From Vibrio sp. 99-70-13A1 (GTDB taxonomy: Bacteria > Pseudomonadota > Gammaproteobacteria > Enterobacterales > Vibrionaceae): 64,000 nucleotides of DNA. Position 1 is the first letter of the stretch; every line of letters starts with the position of its first letter. The DNA lies in contig NZ_VTXD01000025.1 of assembly GCF_013114625.1 (NCBI RefSeq), forward strand, positions 1 to 64,000, in the 5' to 3' direction. The position numbers were made by a program, and so were the translations under genes. Below the pieces are notes generated by a model. The model was not told the origin of the DNA. It did not search any database and was given only the letters and a program-made list of their open reading frames with translations. Positions 1 to 9,410 of this stretch are shown here, piece after piece.

Positions 1-151
1 CATATAATACTGCGTATCAATTAAATAAAAGTTAGACATTGAATTAATATTAATTTAGCAGAGATTAAGATAAAAGTATGAAGCTTATGCTCTATGCTAA
101 GTTTTCAAATTCTATTGTACTGTTTAACAATATTCACTTAGGTAGATAGGT

Positions 152-1783
152 ATGTTCAGCAACGCCTCAATCAAAAAGAAGTTAATTTTACCCATTGTTT
201 TTATGATCTTGGTTTTTGCCGCAAGTTCATTTTTTAATGTCAGTTCAACTTGGAAACAAATTGAGTTATCTAACCAATTTAACCTTCAGTTACTTCCAGT
301 ACAAAACGATCTAAACGATGCTTATCGCGATTTGTACCAAGCTACAGCAGCGATGAGTGGTATTGCATTATCGCGTTCAAATGAAGAACTCGAACATCAC
401 CTTTTTGAATTCGATGACAATGCTTATAAAGCAATACCACGAATGCAAAAGACGATGAACCTAGTAGAAATAATGCCGAATAACCATTCTTCCAATGTGA
501 ATGAGCTCGTTGATTCCACCAAGCTGTGGTTAGCCGAGTATGACCGTTTGAAGGCATTACCAAGAAGTGAATGGGCAAATTACTACTCAAATAATCTTGA
601 TCTCTTTGATAATCATTTTATTGATGTACGTAAAAAGCTAAATATCGTTAAAGATGCACTTGAACTAAAACAAACTCAATTAGAGTCTGAGATCAGCGAT
701 GCTCGTAATCAAGGTGAGCTGATACTCGAAGGTGGCGTTATCTTCGTCATTTTAACGGGCGCAGGTATTATCATTTTACTGAACACCAGTGTAATCAAGC
801 CTATCATTGAGCTTAAATCAGCGCTGACTCAAATAGCGTCAGGCGATGGTGATTTGACCCAAAGAATGCAGGTGAAGTCGAAAGATGAATTAGGTGAAGT
901 TGCGAATGCTTTCAATGAATTTGTGACCAGAATACAGTCTACGGTCATTCAAGTTATTAGTACGTCGAATACATTACGTTCTGAGATGGTTACTCTTGAA
1001 AACTTAGCTAACAATATTGCGCATGCAACACAAAACCAGCAAAAGGACAGCGAATTAGTCGCTTCCGCCGTTCATGAAATGCAAGCTACCAGTCATAGTG
1101 TGAGTCAAAATGCGGCTGAAACGGCAGAGTCTTCAAAGTCAGCAAATAGCCAGATTGAGATAACCAATGCATCACTGAACCAAACCATCGACTCAATTAG
1201 TCAGCTAAGCTCGAATGTGCAATCTGCTGGACAAGTGATTGATACCTTGAATACTGATGTTGGGCAAATAGCCTCGGTTCTAGATGTGATTAGAGGTATT
1301 GCAGAACAAACTAACCTACTTGCCCTTAATGCAGCAATTGAAGCCGCACGAGCTGGTGAGCAAGGTAGAGGTTTTGCGGTTGTTGCAGATGAGGTTCGTT
1401 CTCTAGCTAGCCGAACTCAAGACAGTACTGGTGTAATTCATAGCATGATTGAAAAACTTCAATCTGGTGCTGATAAAGCGGTAAGTGTCATGAGAGAAAG
1501 TGAATTAAGCAGTGTGCAAACTATAGATAAAGCTGGGGAAGCTCGCGAGTCTCTACATTCAATCCTTTCTGTGATTGGAGAAATGAACGAGAAAAATACT
1601 CATATTGCTACTGCTTCACACCAACAAAGCACTGTGAGTGATGAGCTAAATGAAAACATTCAAGGTATAGCGGATAGCAGTTCTTCAATTGTATCGATAG
1701 TACAAGATGCTCAGTCAACCTTAGAAGAGTTGTCAGGTCAATGCTTAAGACTTGATCAGCTAGTCAGTGAATTCAGAACTTAG
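152..1783 (+). CDS. Methyl-accepting chemotaxis protein
   Basis: A 543-residue transmembrane chemoreceptor that would control the CheA/CheW complex at the cell pole in response to an unknown ligand. One membrane segment lies at about residues 11-31, followed by a roughly 160-residue periplasmic domain with the length of a four-helix bundle. A second membrane segment lies at about 193-212, then a HAMP linker, then the long methylated coiled coil. The hairpin tip carries the near-invariant [18 protein letters not shown] at about 385-402. No CheR-binding pentapeptide is visible at the C-terminus, which ends SEFRT. The ATG follows a TAGGT-type ribosome site. It is a single gene with its own 3' hairpin. 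The ligand cannot be read from sequence. Confidence 0.95.
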   Translation: MFSNASIKKKLILPIVFMILVFAASSFFNVSSTWKQIELSNQFNLQLLPVQNDLNDAYRDLYQATAAMSGIALSRSNEELEHHLFEFDDNAYKAIPRMQKTMNLVEIMPNNHSSNVNELVDSTKLWLAEYDRLKALPRSEWANYYSNNLDLFDNHFIDVRKKLNIVKDALELKQTQLESEISDARNQGELILEGGVIFVILTGAGIIILLNTSVIKPIIELKSALTQIASGDGDLTQRMQVKSKDELGEVANAFNEFVTRIQSTVIQVISTSNTLRSEMVTLENLANNIAHATQNQQKDSELVASAVHEMQATSHSVSQNAAETAESSKSANSQIEITNASLNQTIDSISQLSSNVQSAGQVIDTLNTDVGQIASVLDVIRGIAEQTNLLALNAAIEAARAGEQGRGFAVVADEVRSLASRTQDSTGVIHSMIEKLQSGADKAVSVMRESELSSVQTIDKAGEARESLHSILSVIGEMNEKNTHIATASHQQSTVSDELNENIQGIADSSSSIVSIVQDAQSTLEELSGQCLRLDQLVSEFRT

Positions 1784-1833
1784 GTCTAAAGACTAGGATT
1801 AGACTTCATAGTTAAGCAATAGGCTTAGCTAGA

Positions 1834-1870
1834 AAGAGAGAGAGAACGGATTAACACTTCGCTCTCTCTT
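1834..1870 (+). terminator. Possible terminator of the first chemoreceptor gene
   Basis: AAGAGAGAG and CTCTCTCTT form a 9-bp stem around a 19-base loop, about 50 bases after the chemoreceptor stop codon. The stem is GA-rich and the T tract after it is interrupted (CTTCATAAT), so it is a weak candidate. Confidence 0.4.
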
Positions 1871-1916
1871 CTTCATAATAAGTTTGTTGTCTCGATCAGT
1901 TCTACTCAGTTTTGTG

Positions 1917-2432
1917 TTAATCGTGTTCTACATAAATTATATCTTCAGTATTAAAACCACGCTGTTTGGATAAGTTCACGAACTTTTCTATGATTTCAGG
2001 TTCAACAGAAGGCGTTCTCGAAAGTAACCATAGATAGTCGTTATTAGGTCCAGAAATAAAAGCATATTGGTAGTTATCACTTTCCAATTCAAAAATGACA
2101 TAAGAGCCGTAAAATGGTCCAAAGAAAGAGACTTTCAAATACCCTTCTGTACTGTCATTTACAAAGTAAGCCTTTCCTTCTGCTTCTTTCCATTCATTGT
2201 TTTCTTTTGAAAAACCTCGGTTAATTACCCTCACCCCACCATCATCTTTTAAACTATATGTCGCAGTGACTTGGCTTAACCCTCGTTCAAATGAATGGTC
2301 TAATCTAGCAACTTCATACCACTGACCTAAATATCGATTTAACTCAAAATTCGAGACTGGCTTTACTGATTCAGGCATGCCTAAACATCCATTGAGCATC
2401 AGTACACTTAATAACAGTAATATTCTTTTCAC
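1917..2432 (-). CDS. blc: Outer-membrane lipocalin (Blc-like)
   Basis: A 171-residue bacterial lipocalin. The N-terminus is a lipoprotein signal ending in LNGC, so the mature protein should be lipid-anchored, probably in the outer membrane. The lipocalin signature LGQWYEVARLDHSFERGL gives the conserved GxWYE core, and the family motif YLWLLSRTP lies near the C-terminus. Length matches E. coli Blc (about 177). Blc binds lysophospholipids and fatty acids and is linked to envelope maintenance; the same role is inferred here. The start is GTG with a strong AGGAGAA ribosome site. It is convergent with the upstream chemoreceptor gene and is followed by no obvious operon partner. Confidence 0.93.
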   Translation of the reverse strand: MKRILLLLSVLMLNGCLGMPESVKPVSNFELNRYLGQWYEVARLDHSFERGLSQVTATYSLKDDGGVRVINRGFSKENNEWKEAEGKAYFVNDSTEGYLKVSFFGPFYGSYVIFELESDNYQYAFISGPNNDYLWLLSRTPSVEPEIIEKFVNLSKQRGFNTEDIIYVEHD

Positions 2433-2547
2433 AAAGTTCTCCTAATACCTCAACGCAATACCTAATAATCCTACTATCTTTCAGACAGCGTTATTAAGAT
2501 ACCACGCCAATACGAAACGATAACCTATTAAGATCACAGGTAAAAAA

Positions 2548-2574
2548 AAAGCCAGTAGATTAACTACTGGCTTT
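2548..2574 (-). terminator. Intrinsic terminator after proX
   Basis: AAAGCCAGTAG and CTACTGGCTTT make a perfect 11-bp stem with a 5-base loop. On the minus strand it is followed by a run of T, at the end of the proVWX operon. Confidence 0.88.
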
Positions 2575-2619
2575 CTCATTTCCATACAACAAAGCTATAT
2601 ATGAGATAGAAGCTTTAAA

Positions 2620-3627
2620 TTACATAGATGCTTTTTTAGCTTCTGTTACCCATGAATTGAATAAGCCTTGGTTTGCTTTAATCCAACCATTTACATGAGA
2701 TTCAATATCCGCAGTACTGTTTTTACCTTTACTCATCATCATGTTTTGAGCACTAACATCATTAATGTTCACTTTGATGATTTCGAACAGTTTAGCCGCT
2801 GCTGGGTTTTGAGCTGCAAATTCTTTGTTTGCAATGATACGCATCGAGTTCATTTCGAACCCATAGTTTTTACCATTAGATAAAGTGGTATCTACATTCT
2901 TACGCTCACCAGGCAGTGCTGAGAACGGCACTTCTAGCCAAACTACATCTTCATTTGGTACTAGAACACCACTTACCCAGTAAGGTGTCCATGTGTAGTA
3001 AAGAACTGAATCACCCTTTTTGTAACGTGAAATAGTGTCTGCAATAATTGCCGCGTAGTTACCTTGATTATGAGAAACCGTATCACGCAGTTTGTACGCT
3101 GATAACTGTTCTTCAATCACAAGCTCACAACCCCAGCCTGGGTTACAACCGGTTAAGTCTGCTTTACCATCACCATCCGCATCAAATAGCTTAGCGATTT
3201 TTGGATCAGCTAACTGACCAATGTTAGTGATGCCGTATTGCTCGGCGGTTTTCTTATCAATTAGGTAACCTTGCGCAGCACCACTGATGTACTGACCTTC
3301 ACGGTAAAATTTCTCATCACCGCCAGACATTTTGTATTTATCAGCGTGTAATGGGAACCAACCAACAGCTAGGAATGTTGCATCGCCCTTTGCGATAGAT
3401 GTGTAACCAACGTTGTAATCGACTTCTTTCGTTGGTTGGACGTCATAGCCCAACTGTTCTAAAGCACGGTTTACAATCAAAGTTTGAAATGTCTCTTCAG
3501 CTACAGTGGACTGTAGTGGTTGAATTGAGACACCTTCACCTGGTAATTTTTCAGCCCAAACGTTACTAGAAATAGTAAGTGCAGAAACAATACTTACCGT
3601 TAAAGTCTTCTTCCATGAATTATTCAT
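2620..3627 (-). CDS. proX: Glycine betaine/proline betaine-binding protein ProX
   Basis: Periplasmic substrate-binding protein of the osmoprotectant ABC importer ProVWX, 335 residues with an N-terminal Sec signal ending around SSNVWA. The sequence follows E. coli ProX closely: [17 protein letters not shown], the [17 protein letters not shown] segment and the YTWTPYWVS segment. These segments carry the tryptophans that form the aromatic box for betaine's quaternary ammonium in the family. It is last in the operon and its ATG overlaps the proW stop by 8 bases, with AGGA about 10 bases upstream. A strong terminator follows. The two cysteines in the CNPGWGC segment match the E. coli disulphide. 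Confidence 0.96.
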   Translation of the reverse strand: MNNSWKKTLTVSIVSALTISSNVWAEKLPGEGVSIQPLQSTVAEETFQTLIVNRALEQLGYDVQPTKEVDYNVGYTSIAKGDATFLAVGWFPLHADKYKMSGGDEKFYREGQYISGAAQGYLIDKKTAEQYGITNIGQLADPKIAKLFDADGDGKADLTGCNPGWGCELVIEEQLSAYKLRDTVSHNQGNYAAIIADTISRYKKGDSVLYYTWTPYWVSGVLVPNEDVVWLEVPFSALPGERKNVDTTLSNGKNYGFEMNSMRIIANKEFAAQNPAAAKLFEIIKVNINDVSAQNMMMSKGKNSTADIESHVNGWIKANQGLFNSWVTEAKKASM

Positions 3628-4705
3628 TCGTTTTTTTCCTTAGTTTTAGTTCTGATTGATTACCACGGTTAAAAGCGCGCAGTACTATTGCTACGGGACC
3701 CATGTGGTACCAACGCAATTTAGTATTACCAGCATTAGCACCTAATACTTGTGTGATACGGTCGAGCAAGATAGCGAGAATAACGATTCCAAGACCGCCA
3801 ACAGCAGCGAGCCCCATATCCAATCGGCCAATACCTCTTAATACCATTTGACCTAAACCACCAACCGCAATCATTGAGGCAATAACGACCATTGAAAGCG
3901 ACAACATCAAAGTTTGGTTAACACCAGCCATGATTGTCGGAAGCGCTAATGGCAGTTGAATTCGATACAGCATTTGTTTTTTGTTCGCGCCAAATGAATG
4001 ACCAGCTTCGATCAGCTCTTCAGGCACTTGTTGAATACCTAAAATGGTTAAGCGAACAACTGGAGGCAAAGCAAAAATAATGGTTACCACTACCCCAGGG
4101 ACATTACCTATACCAAAAAGCATGACTATTGGTACTAGGTAAACGAAAGCGGGTGTGGTTTGCATTGCATCAAGAATTGGGCGTACAAATTTTGCGGCAG
4201 TATTACTTCTGGCTAGCCAAATCCCCATGGGAAGACCAATCAGTAAGCAGAAAAAGACCGAAGTCATTACCAGCGATAACGTGGTCATCGCTTCAGACCA
4301 AGCACCAATTAATCCAATAAAAACAAGTGATACACCAGTAGCAATACCTAACCTTAAGTTAGAAAATTGCCAAGCTAGTAAAAATAAAATAATCAGCATA
4401 AACGGAGCTGGAGTAGAAACTAGCGCCGTTTCAAACGATCTCAAAATAAAATCAATAGGAACGCGAATCGCTTGAAATAAAGGGCGACCATGTTCAACAA
4501 GCCAATTCAAACCAGACTCAACCCACACGTCGACAGGCAAAACTGCCTCTTCAAACGGGTTCATGATATCGAATTGCTTAGTTTCTACGACTTCACTGCT
4601 CAACCAACCTGCGTCATCAGTAGAAGTTGCACTTTGCCCCCACGGGTCGCTTGATTCAGCAGCAGGTTGCGACCACGGATCATTATTTGTTTGTTCAGAT
4701 GACAT
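3620..4705 (-). CDS. proW: Glycine betaine ABC transporter permease ProW
   Basis: Inner-membrane permease of ProVWX, 361 residues. An approximately 60-residue hydrophilic N-terminal tail with repeated DPW motifs (DPWSQPA, DPWGQSA) precedes several hydrophobic segments. The tail resembles the NPW/DAW-containing tail of E. coli ProW. The binding-protein-dependent permease domain contains [15 protein letters not shown] and the coupling-loop region [12 protein letters not shown]. It lies four bases downstream of proV and overlaps proX by 8 bases, so the three are translated as one unit. Uptake of glycine betaine or proline betaine under hyperosmotic stress is the expected role. Confidence 0.96.
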   Translation of the reverse strand: MSSEQTNNDPWSQPAAESSDPWGQSATSTDDAGWLSSEVVETKQFDIMNPFEEAVLPVDVWVESGLNWLVEHGRPLFQAIRVPIDFILRSFETALVSTPAPFMLIILFLLAWQFSNLRLGIATGVSLVFIGLIGAWSEAMTTLSLVMTSVFFCLLIGLPMGIWLARSNTAAKFVRPILDAMQTTPAFVYLVPIVMLFGIGNVPGVVVTIIFALPPVVRLTILGIQQVPEELIEAGHSFGANKKQMLYRIQLPLALPTIMAGVNQTLMLSLSMVVIASMIAVGGLGQMVLRGIGRLDMGLAAVGGLGIVILAILLDRITQVLGANAGNTKLRWYHMGPVAIVLRAFNRGNQSELKLRKKTNE

Positions 4706-4709
4706 ATCC

Positions 4710-5897
4710 CTACCCCTTATCTAACGTCTGAAGTAGTCGCGATTTCGTCACAACGCCAAAGTAATTACCGTCTTCATCCACAACCGGTACTGAATACGGC
4801 ACACTTGCGACTAAGCCAAGTACATCATTGATGGGTTGATTTGGTTTAATAGTGACTTCATCAGGCAATTGAGCACTAGTCAAAGAAGCATTTTCTTTAT
4901 GTGCTTTACGAAGTGATTCAATTGAAACAATGCCTGAAAAGTGACTACTCTTCTCTACAACGATTCCATACTCTCTATCATTATCCATGAGAATTTGGAG
5001 TGCAGATGCGGGTCCGTCATGTTCAGATTTTTTAAATACAGCGGCAGGTTTCTTACGAGCAATGTCTTTTGCTGTTAAAACACTCGCGACATTCACACCA
5101 CGGAAGAAAGCTTCTACGTAATCGTTAGCTGGGTTATTTAGAATATCGTCAGGAGTACCAACTTGAACCACTTCACCATTTTGCATAATAGCAATACGGT
5201 CTCCGATTCTCATGGCTTCATCTAAATCGTGAGAGATAAACACAATAGTTCGCTTATCATCATTTTGTAGCCTGATAAGTTCATCTTGCATTTCAGTTCG
5301 GATAAGAGGATCAAGAGCCGAGAACGCTTCATCCATTAGAAGGATATCGGGGTCACAAGCTAATGCTCTTGCTAACCCAACACGTTGCTTCATACCACCG
5401 GATAATTCATCAGGATAAGACTCTGCATAAGGGTCAAGACCAACCCTTTCTAAAGCACTTAATGCAGATTTTTTACGCTTATCTACATCTACGCCAGCAA
5501 GCTCGAGACCAAATGCAGCATTCTCAATCACCGTCATGTGTGGCATCAGAGCAAAGTTTTGGAAAACCATTGAAATGTTATTGCGGCGAACTTCACGAAG
5601 TTCTTCTTCTGAGATGTGGGCAATATCTTTACCCCTGAGGAATACGTTGCCTCTAGTCGGTTCAATGAGGCGGTTAAGAAGGCGAACTAGAGTTGATTTT
5701 CCTGACCCGGATAACCCCATTATCACGAAAATTTCACCTTCTTGAATACTTAAAGAGACGTCATTAACGCCGATCGTTAACCCTGTTTTCTCAAATACTT
5801 CATCTTTATCAGCACCATTTTCTATCATTGAAAATGCGCGGTCAGTGTCTTCTCCAAACACCTTGTACAGTCCCTTAACTTCTAGTATGGGATCCAT
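4710..5897 (-). CDS. proV: Glycine betaine ABC transporter ATPase ProV
   Basis: Cytoplasmic ATPase of ProVWX, 395 residues. It shows Walker [10 protein letters not shown] (about 61-69), signature [15 protein letters not shown], Walker [13 protein letters not shown], and an H-loop in [11 protein letters not shown]-terminal CBS-domain pair starts at about residue 280; in related betaine transporters this region senses ionic strength. The family-typical N-terminal insertion ([15 protein letters not shown]) before the ATPase core is present. It is first in the operon, with AAGGATT upstream of the ATG. The roughly 470-bp AT-rich region upstream presumably holds the osmoregulated promoter, but I could not fix its -35/-10 with confidence. 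Confidence 0.97.
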   Translation of the reverse strand: MDPILEVKGLYKVFGEDTDRAFSMIENGADKDEVFEKTGLTIGVNDVSLSIQEGEIFVIMGLSGSGKSTLVRLLNRLIEPTRGNVFLRGKDIAHISEEELREVRRNNISMVFQNFALMPHMTVIENAAFGLELAGVDVDKRKKSALSALERVGLDPYAESYPDELSGGMKQRVGLARALACDPDILLMDEAFSALDPLIRTEMQDELIRLQNDDKRTIVFISHDLDEAMRIGDRIAIMQNGEVVQVGTPDDILNNPANDYVEAFFRGVNVASVLTAKDIARKKPAAVFKKSEHDGPASALQILMDNDREYGIVVEKSSHFSGIVSIESLRKAHKENASLTSAQLPDEVTIKPNQPINDVLGLVASVPYSVPVVDEDGNYFGVVTKSRLLQTLDKG

Positions 5898-6393
5898 ATA
5901 AACAATCCTTTATTACGTTTAATTCACCTTTAAACACTTAGTACTCTAATCAAATAACCTAAAACAATCAATGAACAAAGTACTGTATACTACCAACAAT
6001 ACAAATATTGAATGATTATAAGGGCTAGTAAATAATTAAAAAACAAATCCAACTTATTGTTTTTAAAATAAAAAATACAGTTCTATTTTCATTAATTATT
6101 CTTAATAAAGATTGAGAAAAAAATCATGATGACTAGAAGTTCAAAAGTGTCATTTGAGATTAGTAAAATTATTTAAAGCTCTAATCATTTGTGTACGAAT
6201 GAAATTAATAGTTTGTTCACTTTAACGCAATATTCTTTATGTACAGTTGAAAGAGGGTCGGCTCAGGTTTTTAAAGGCATCCTCTGTAGACACTCGGCAG
6301 GCGGGTTGCTATAGCTGAATATAGCTGCTGAATTCGCTTTTTTTAGCACATGGATTATATTTATTGATACTTATGCGGATAAACGTGGTGATT
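5898..6393. other. Intergenic region between proVWX and the BLUF gene
   Basis: About 490 bases without a convincing gene, between divergent transcription units. The first 350 bases are very AT-rich and likely hold the proV promoter. From about 6240 the composition changes to a GC-richer stretch containing a small perfect stem (GCTATA/TATAGC near 6309-6326) and then a run of seven T near 6340. This could be a leader or small RNA (see findings). No known riboswitch or small RNA was recognised. Confidence 0.6.
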
Positions 6394-6813
6394 ATGTACT
6401 TAACCAGATTGATATACGTTAGCACTATCACGCAACTGTGCAGACCTGAGTCATTAGACGAGATTTTAATTGCTTCCAGAAAACATAATGAAGACGATAA
6501 TATAACCGGAATACTCAGTTTTAATGAGCAGTACTTCCTACAATGCTTGGAAGGTTCCAGAACAAAAGTAAACGAAGCTTACAGCAGAATACATAACGAT
6601 GAACGGCACTCGAATGTAATTATTTTAGATTATGAAGAGATCAATTCTCGCGTGTTTGGAGATTGGTCAATGGGGTATGTTCCGAAGTCCAAATTAACGG
6701 CTTTATTAAACCTTCAATTCTCTGGTTCTGACCGTTTTACGCCGTATGAAATGTCTGGAGCAAGTGCATTCCAGATGTTGTTAGAACTAAAGAAGAATCT
6801 ACCTTCAGATTGA
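6394..6813 (+). CDS. BLUF-domain blue-light photoreceptor, stand-alone
   Basis: A 139-residue protein that is essentially one BLUF (flavin-binding blue-light sensor) domain with about 40 extra residues. Visible hallmarks are the N-terminal strand with the photoactive tyrosine (LTRLIYVS), the flavin-contacting Asn in NITGILSF, the key Gln in YFLQCLEG, and the Trp/Met pair in GDWSMGYVP. Starting at the ATG at 6394 places the tyrosine strand as in known BLUF proteins; upstream TTG and ATG codons at 6364 and 6373 are alternatives. No effector domain is fused, so it must act through a partner. It is divergent from proVWX and monocistronic, with a possible terminator behind it. The output is unknown. 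Confidence 0.93.
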   Translation: MYLTRLIYVSTITQLCRPESLDEILIASRKHNEDDNITGILSFNEQYFLQCLEGSRTKVNEAYSRIHNDERHSNVIILDYEEINSRVFGDWSMGYVPKSKLTALLNLQFSGSDRFTPYEMSGASAFQMLLELKKNLPSD

Positions 6814-6818
6814 ATTTT

Positions 6819-6842
6819 AGGGCAAAGAGATCTTTTTGCCCT
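6819..6842 (+). terminator. Possible terminator of the BLUF gene
   Basis: AGGGCAAA and TTTGCCCT form an 8-bp stem starting 6 bases after the BLUF stop codon. Only a broken T tract follows (TCGCCTTTCCTT), so termination strength is uncertain. Confidence 0.45.
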
Positions 6843-7065
6843 TCGCCTTTCCTTCATCTAAATCAGGGTTCAATGAAGGATAAGATTAAACGGCTAAAGT
6901 TTACTTTTAGCGATTCAACAGAGTGGAAACCAACCGTTTGGTTCAACAATTAACCGTAAAAGCTCAATAATTAACCTTTCACTCAATAACAAAACTGCCT
7001 CTTACTCTCGCCTCCGTACATCTATGCTAATCTTAGAGCACAATAACAAACACATAATGAAGAAC

Positions 7066-8190
7066 ATGAAAATATTCAGCAACTTCGAAAGTGGCAACAT
7101 CAGTGTTGTCGAAGCGAACTCAACAGATAACATCCAATTATCCATTCCAGCTGACAACCAAACTGATATCTCTCAGTGGTTTCATTTCCGTTTAGAAAGT
7201 GAAGCTCAGCAACCGCATACATTCAACATCCAAGGTTTAGCTAAATCTGCTTACCCTGAAGGTTGGGATGGTTATGATGTTGTCGCATCTTATGACAGAG
7301 AGGAATGGTTCCGCATTCCTGCAGAATTTGATGGCGATAAATTAAGCTTCAATATCATTCCAGAATACGGCTCAATGTACTTTGCGTACTTCGCTCCATA
7401 TTCTTACGATCGTCATCAAGACCTATTGCACAATGCGCAAATGCATCATAGCTGTAAGCTTGAGACTTTAGGCTCAACTCTTGATGGTAACGACGTTAGC
7501 CTACTGACTATTGGCGAACCTTCACCAGAAAAGAAAAATATTTGGGTTATTGGTCGCCAGCATCCTGGTGAGACCATGGCAGAATGGTTTATTGAAGGGT
7601 TATTACTGCGTCTTTTAGATGAAACAGACACTGTTGGTCGCGCACTATTAGATTCAGTGACCATTCGCGTTGTTCCAAACATGAACCCTGATGGCAGTAT
7701 TCGTGGGCATCTACGTACCAACGGCATTGGTGTAAACCTTAACAGAGAGTGGCAGACTCCTTCTCTTGAAAAGAGCCCAGAAGTGTTTCATGTAAGACAG
7801 CGTATGCTTGAAACCGGTGTGGATATGTTCTTAGACATCCATGGTGATGAAGCCATTCCATACAATTTCGTCGCTGGAAGCGAAGGCATCCCATCTTACA
7901 ATGATAAGATTGCAGAACTTGAGGAACATTTCAAACAAGCACTATTGACCATTACCCCAGAATTTCAAGATGAAATTGGCTACGACAAAGATGAGCCAGG
8001 CAAAGCTAACCTAACCGTTGGCTCTAATTGGGTTGGAGAAGAGTTTAAATGTTTATCCTATACCGTTGAGATGCCATTTAAAGATCATATTAGCCATGCT
8101 GACGAGCTATACGGTTGGTCTCCAGAACGAAGTGTAAGCTTTGGGCATGACATGCTTGCGGCAGTTTGGGCGACGGTGAACAAGTTATAA
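7066..8190 (+). CDS. M14 family zinc carboxypeptidase (cytosolic carboxypeptidase-like)
   Basis: A 374-residue predicted metallocarboxypeptidase without a signal peptide. An N-terminal beta-rich domain typical of the cytosolic carboxypeptidase (CCP/Nna1-like) branch occupies about residues 1-115. The catalytic M14 domain has zinc ligands in GRQHPGETMAEW (HxxE) and in MFLDIHGDE, substrate-binding residues in NMNPDG and NLNREW, and a probable catalytic glutamate in YTVEMPFK. I place the start at the ATG at 7066, because homologues I recall begin near MKI; an ATG at 7024 is in frame. Eukaryotic members trim glutamates from tubulin; the bacterial substrate is not known. It stands alone. Confidence 0.88.
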   Translation: MKIFSNFESGNISVVEANSTDNIQLSIPADNQTDISQWFHFRLESEAQQPHTFNIQGLAKSAYPEGWDGYDVVASYDREEWFRIPAEFDGDKLSFNIIPEYGSMYFAYFAPYSYDRHQDLLHNAQMHHSCKLETLGSTLDGNDVSLLTIGEPSPEKKNIWVIGRQHPGETMAEWFIEGLLLRLLDETDTVGRALLDSVTIRVVPNMNPDGSIRGHLRTNGIGVNLNREWQTPSLEKSPEVFHVRQRMLETGVDMFLDIHGDEAIPYNFVAGSEGIPSYNDKIAELEEHFKQALLTITPEFQDEIGYDKDEPGKANLTVGSNWVGEEFKCLSYTVEMPFKDHISHADELYGWSPERSVSFGHDMLAAVWATVNKL

Positions 8191-8206
8191 ATCAAGCGAA
8201 TATAAA

Positions 8207-8261
8207 TAAGACTCTTAGGTAGTGATTACGTAGTAAACCGCGATACACCCTATGAGTCTTA
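8207..8261. repeat. Long-armed hairpin downstream of the carboxypeptidase gene
   Basis: TAAGACTC and GAGTCTTA are perfectly complementary and lie 39 bases apart. An inner AGGT/CACCCT stretch partly extends the pairing. No T tract follows, so it may be an mRNA 3' structure rather than a simple terminator. Confidence 0.4.
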
Positions 8262-8317
8262 ATTGGATTTAATTAATGTAGCGCTCATGACCTTAATCTG
8301 TCATAGCTTTCAAACTC

Positions 8318-8656
8318 TCATAACCTTCTTGCCCAATTTCCACCATGCATCAACTCGCAAGCCTCTTCAGTATCAAATTGAATCTGATTTTCAGCTTTAG
8401 GTAAGACAATTCCTACCGATTTTAATGAATCAACAATTAAGTTTTGAATATCGTTTTGTGAATTAGAAGCTTGGTAGTGTTCTAGATTTTCAGCGGTGTT
8501 AAAGACACAAGTAATCTTTAAACTCGCAGGAAAACGTGAATAGTTAACAGCATGAGTTAACCATTCGAATCCATGAATTGTTTCTGTTGCTGAATCGCAA
8601 ACATCCGTAAGGACTTCTCTAATTTGTTTATCTAGCTTTTTCTCTGTCTTGGTCAT
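8318..8656 (-). CDS. Conserved hypothetical protein, 112 aa
   Basis: A small soluble protein whose family I cannot name with confidence. It resembles short Vibrio proteins sometimes labelled as Fis-type regulators, but I see no helix-turn-helix motif that justifies this. The sequence starts with a charged helix (MTKTEKKLDKQIREVLTDVC) and ends with CELMHGGNWARRL. There is no signal peptide or membrane segment. The ATG has only a weak upstream AAAGAA. It lies on the minus strand, separated from the PilZ gene upstream by 130 bases containing that gene's terminator, so it is probably transcribed alone. Confidence 0.75.
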   Translation of the reverse strand: MTKTEKKLDKQIREVLTDVCDSATETIHGFEWLTHAVNYSRFPASLKITCVFNTAENLEHYQASNSQNDIQNLIVDSLKSVGIVLPKAENQIQFDTEEACELMHGGNWARRL

Positions 8657-8726
8657 AATTCTTTTACAATTAATTCATTAGCTCACATGAACGAGACGGT
8701 AACTCAATTCACTCTGTGTAAAAATG

Positions 8727-8750
8727 AAAAAACTACGGAGTTCCGTAGTT
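8727..8750 (-). terminator. Intrinsic terminator of the PilZ gene
   Basis: AACTACGGA and TCCGTAGTT form a perfect 9-bp stem with a 2-base loop. On the minus strand a run of T follows directly, 37 bases after the PilZ stop codon. Confidence 0.85.
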
Positions 8751-8786
8751 CAATTCATAGATAGCTTATAATGTTGTGCAGAAGGC

Positions 8787-9143
8787 TTATGCAGCCCTCA
8801 AACTAGCGAAAAACGATGGGTACTTTTGTCTAATATGACGTTGTTCAGCCACCATATCTTTGAATGATGGTCCTTTGGTTAGTTTTAAGATGACTTCATC
8901 GCCATCAAACCTCAAAACAGATCCACTCACATTAACTTTGCTCTCATCATGCAAACTCAAGGTTCCTGCCATTGATAAACCTCGATAAAAAGCAGAAAGG
9001 TTTCGAATAAGAAGCCTAACCCCCTTTTCAGATACTTCACTGACATGAAAGAGTTCATCTTGAATTCGGATAACAGGTCGAGCTCGTTTAGGATACTTTA
9101 AACGATAATATTGACGTTTTTGTGCGAACGATTCTTCACTCAT
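8787..9143 (-). CDS. PilZ-domain protein, probable c-di-GMP receptor
   Basis: A 118-residue single PilZ-domain protein. The N-terminal arginine cluster QYYRLKYPKRARP corresponds to the RxxxR c-di-GMP-binding motif. The second motif, normally D/NxSxxG, appears as EVSEKG, with Glu in the first position. The rest is the expected six-strand barrel pattern ending in a short basic helix. ATG at 9143 is preferred because GGAG lies about 9 bases upstream; a GTG three codons earlier has no room for a ribosome site. It would bind c-di-GMP and act on an unknown partner, probably motility or surface related. An EAL-HDOD protein near 59 kb is the only other c-di-GMP gene in the window. Confidence 0.85.
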   Translation of the reverse strand: MSEESFAQKRQYYRLKYPKRARPVIRIQDELFHVSEVSEKGVRLLIRNLSAFYRGLSMAGTLSLHDESKVNVSGSVLRFDGDEVILKLTKGPSFKDMVAEQRHIRQKYPSFFASLRAA

Positions 9144-9410
9144 AGTTAGCACTCCATTCCTTTAGTCGTAGAAGCAGATTCCATCATAAAAGTCATTTAT
9201 AGAAACCATCTGCGTCAGATATATAAATACTACCTATGACTTTCGACCTTACCTATAAAAACTTTAGTAATAAATGTACATAAATGCACTTTTGAGTGAG
9301 AAAAAATGGAAAAGTGCTAAGCATATCTAAGTTTGGCAGCAAGTAATTGTTGTTCTCTATCCTAAAACTGACTGGTAAACTCAGCACCTCATTTCTCCAT
9401 GGTCTAACGT

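Noticed and set aside
8318-8656. Reading the 112-residue protein as a Fis-family regulator
   Set aside because: I see no helix-turn-helix motif, so the label was not adopted.
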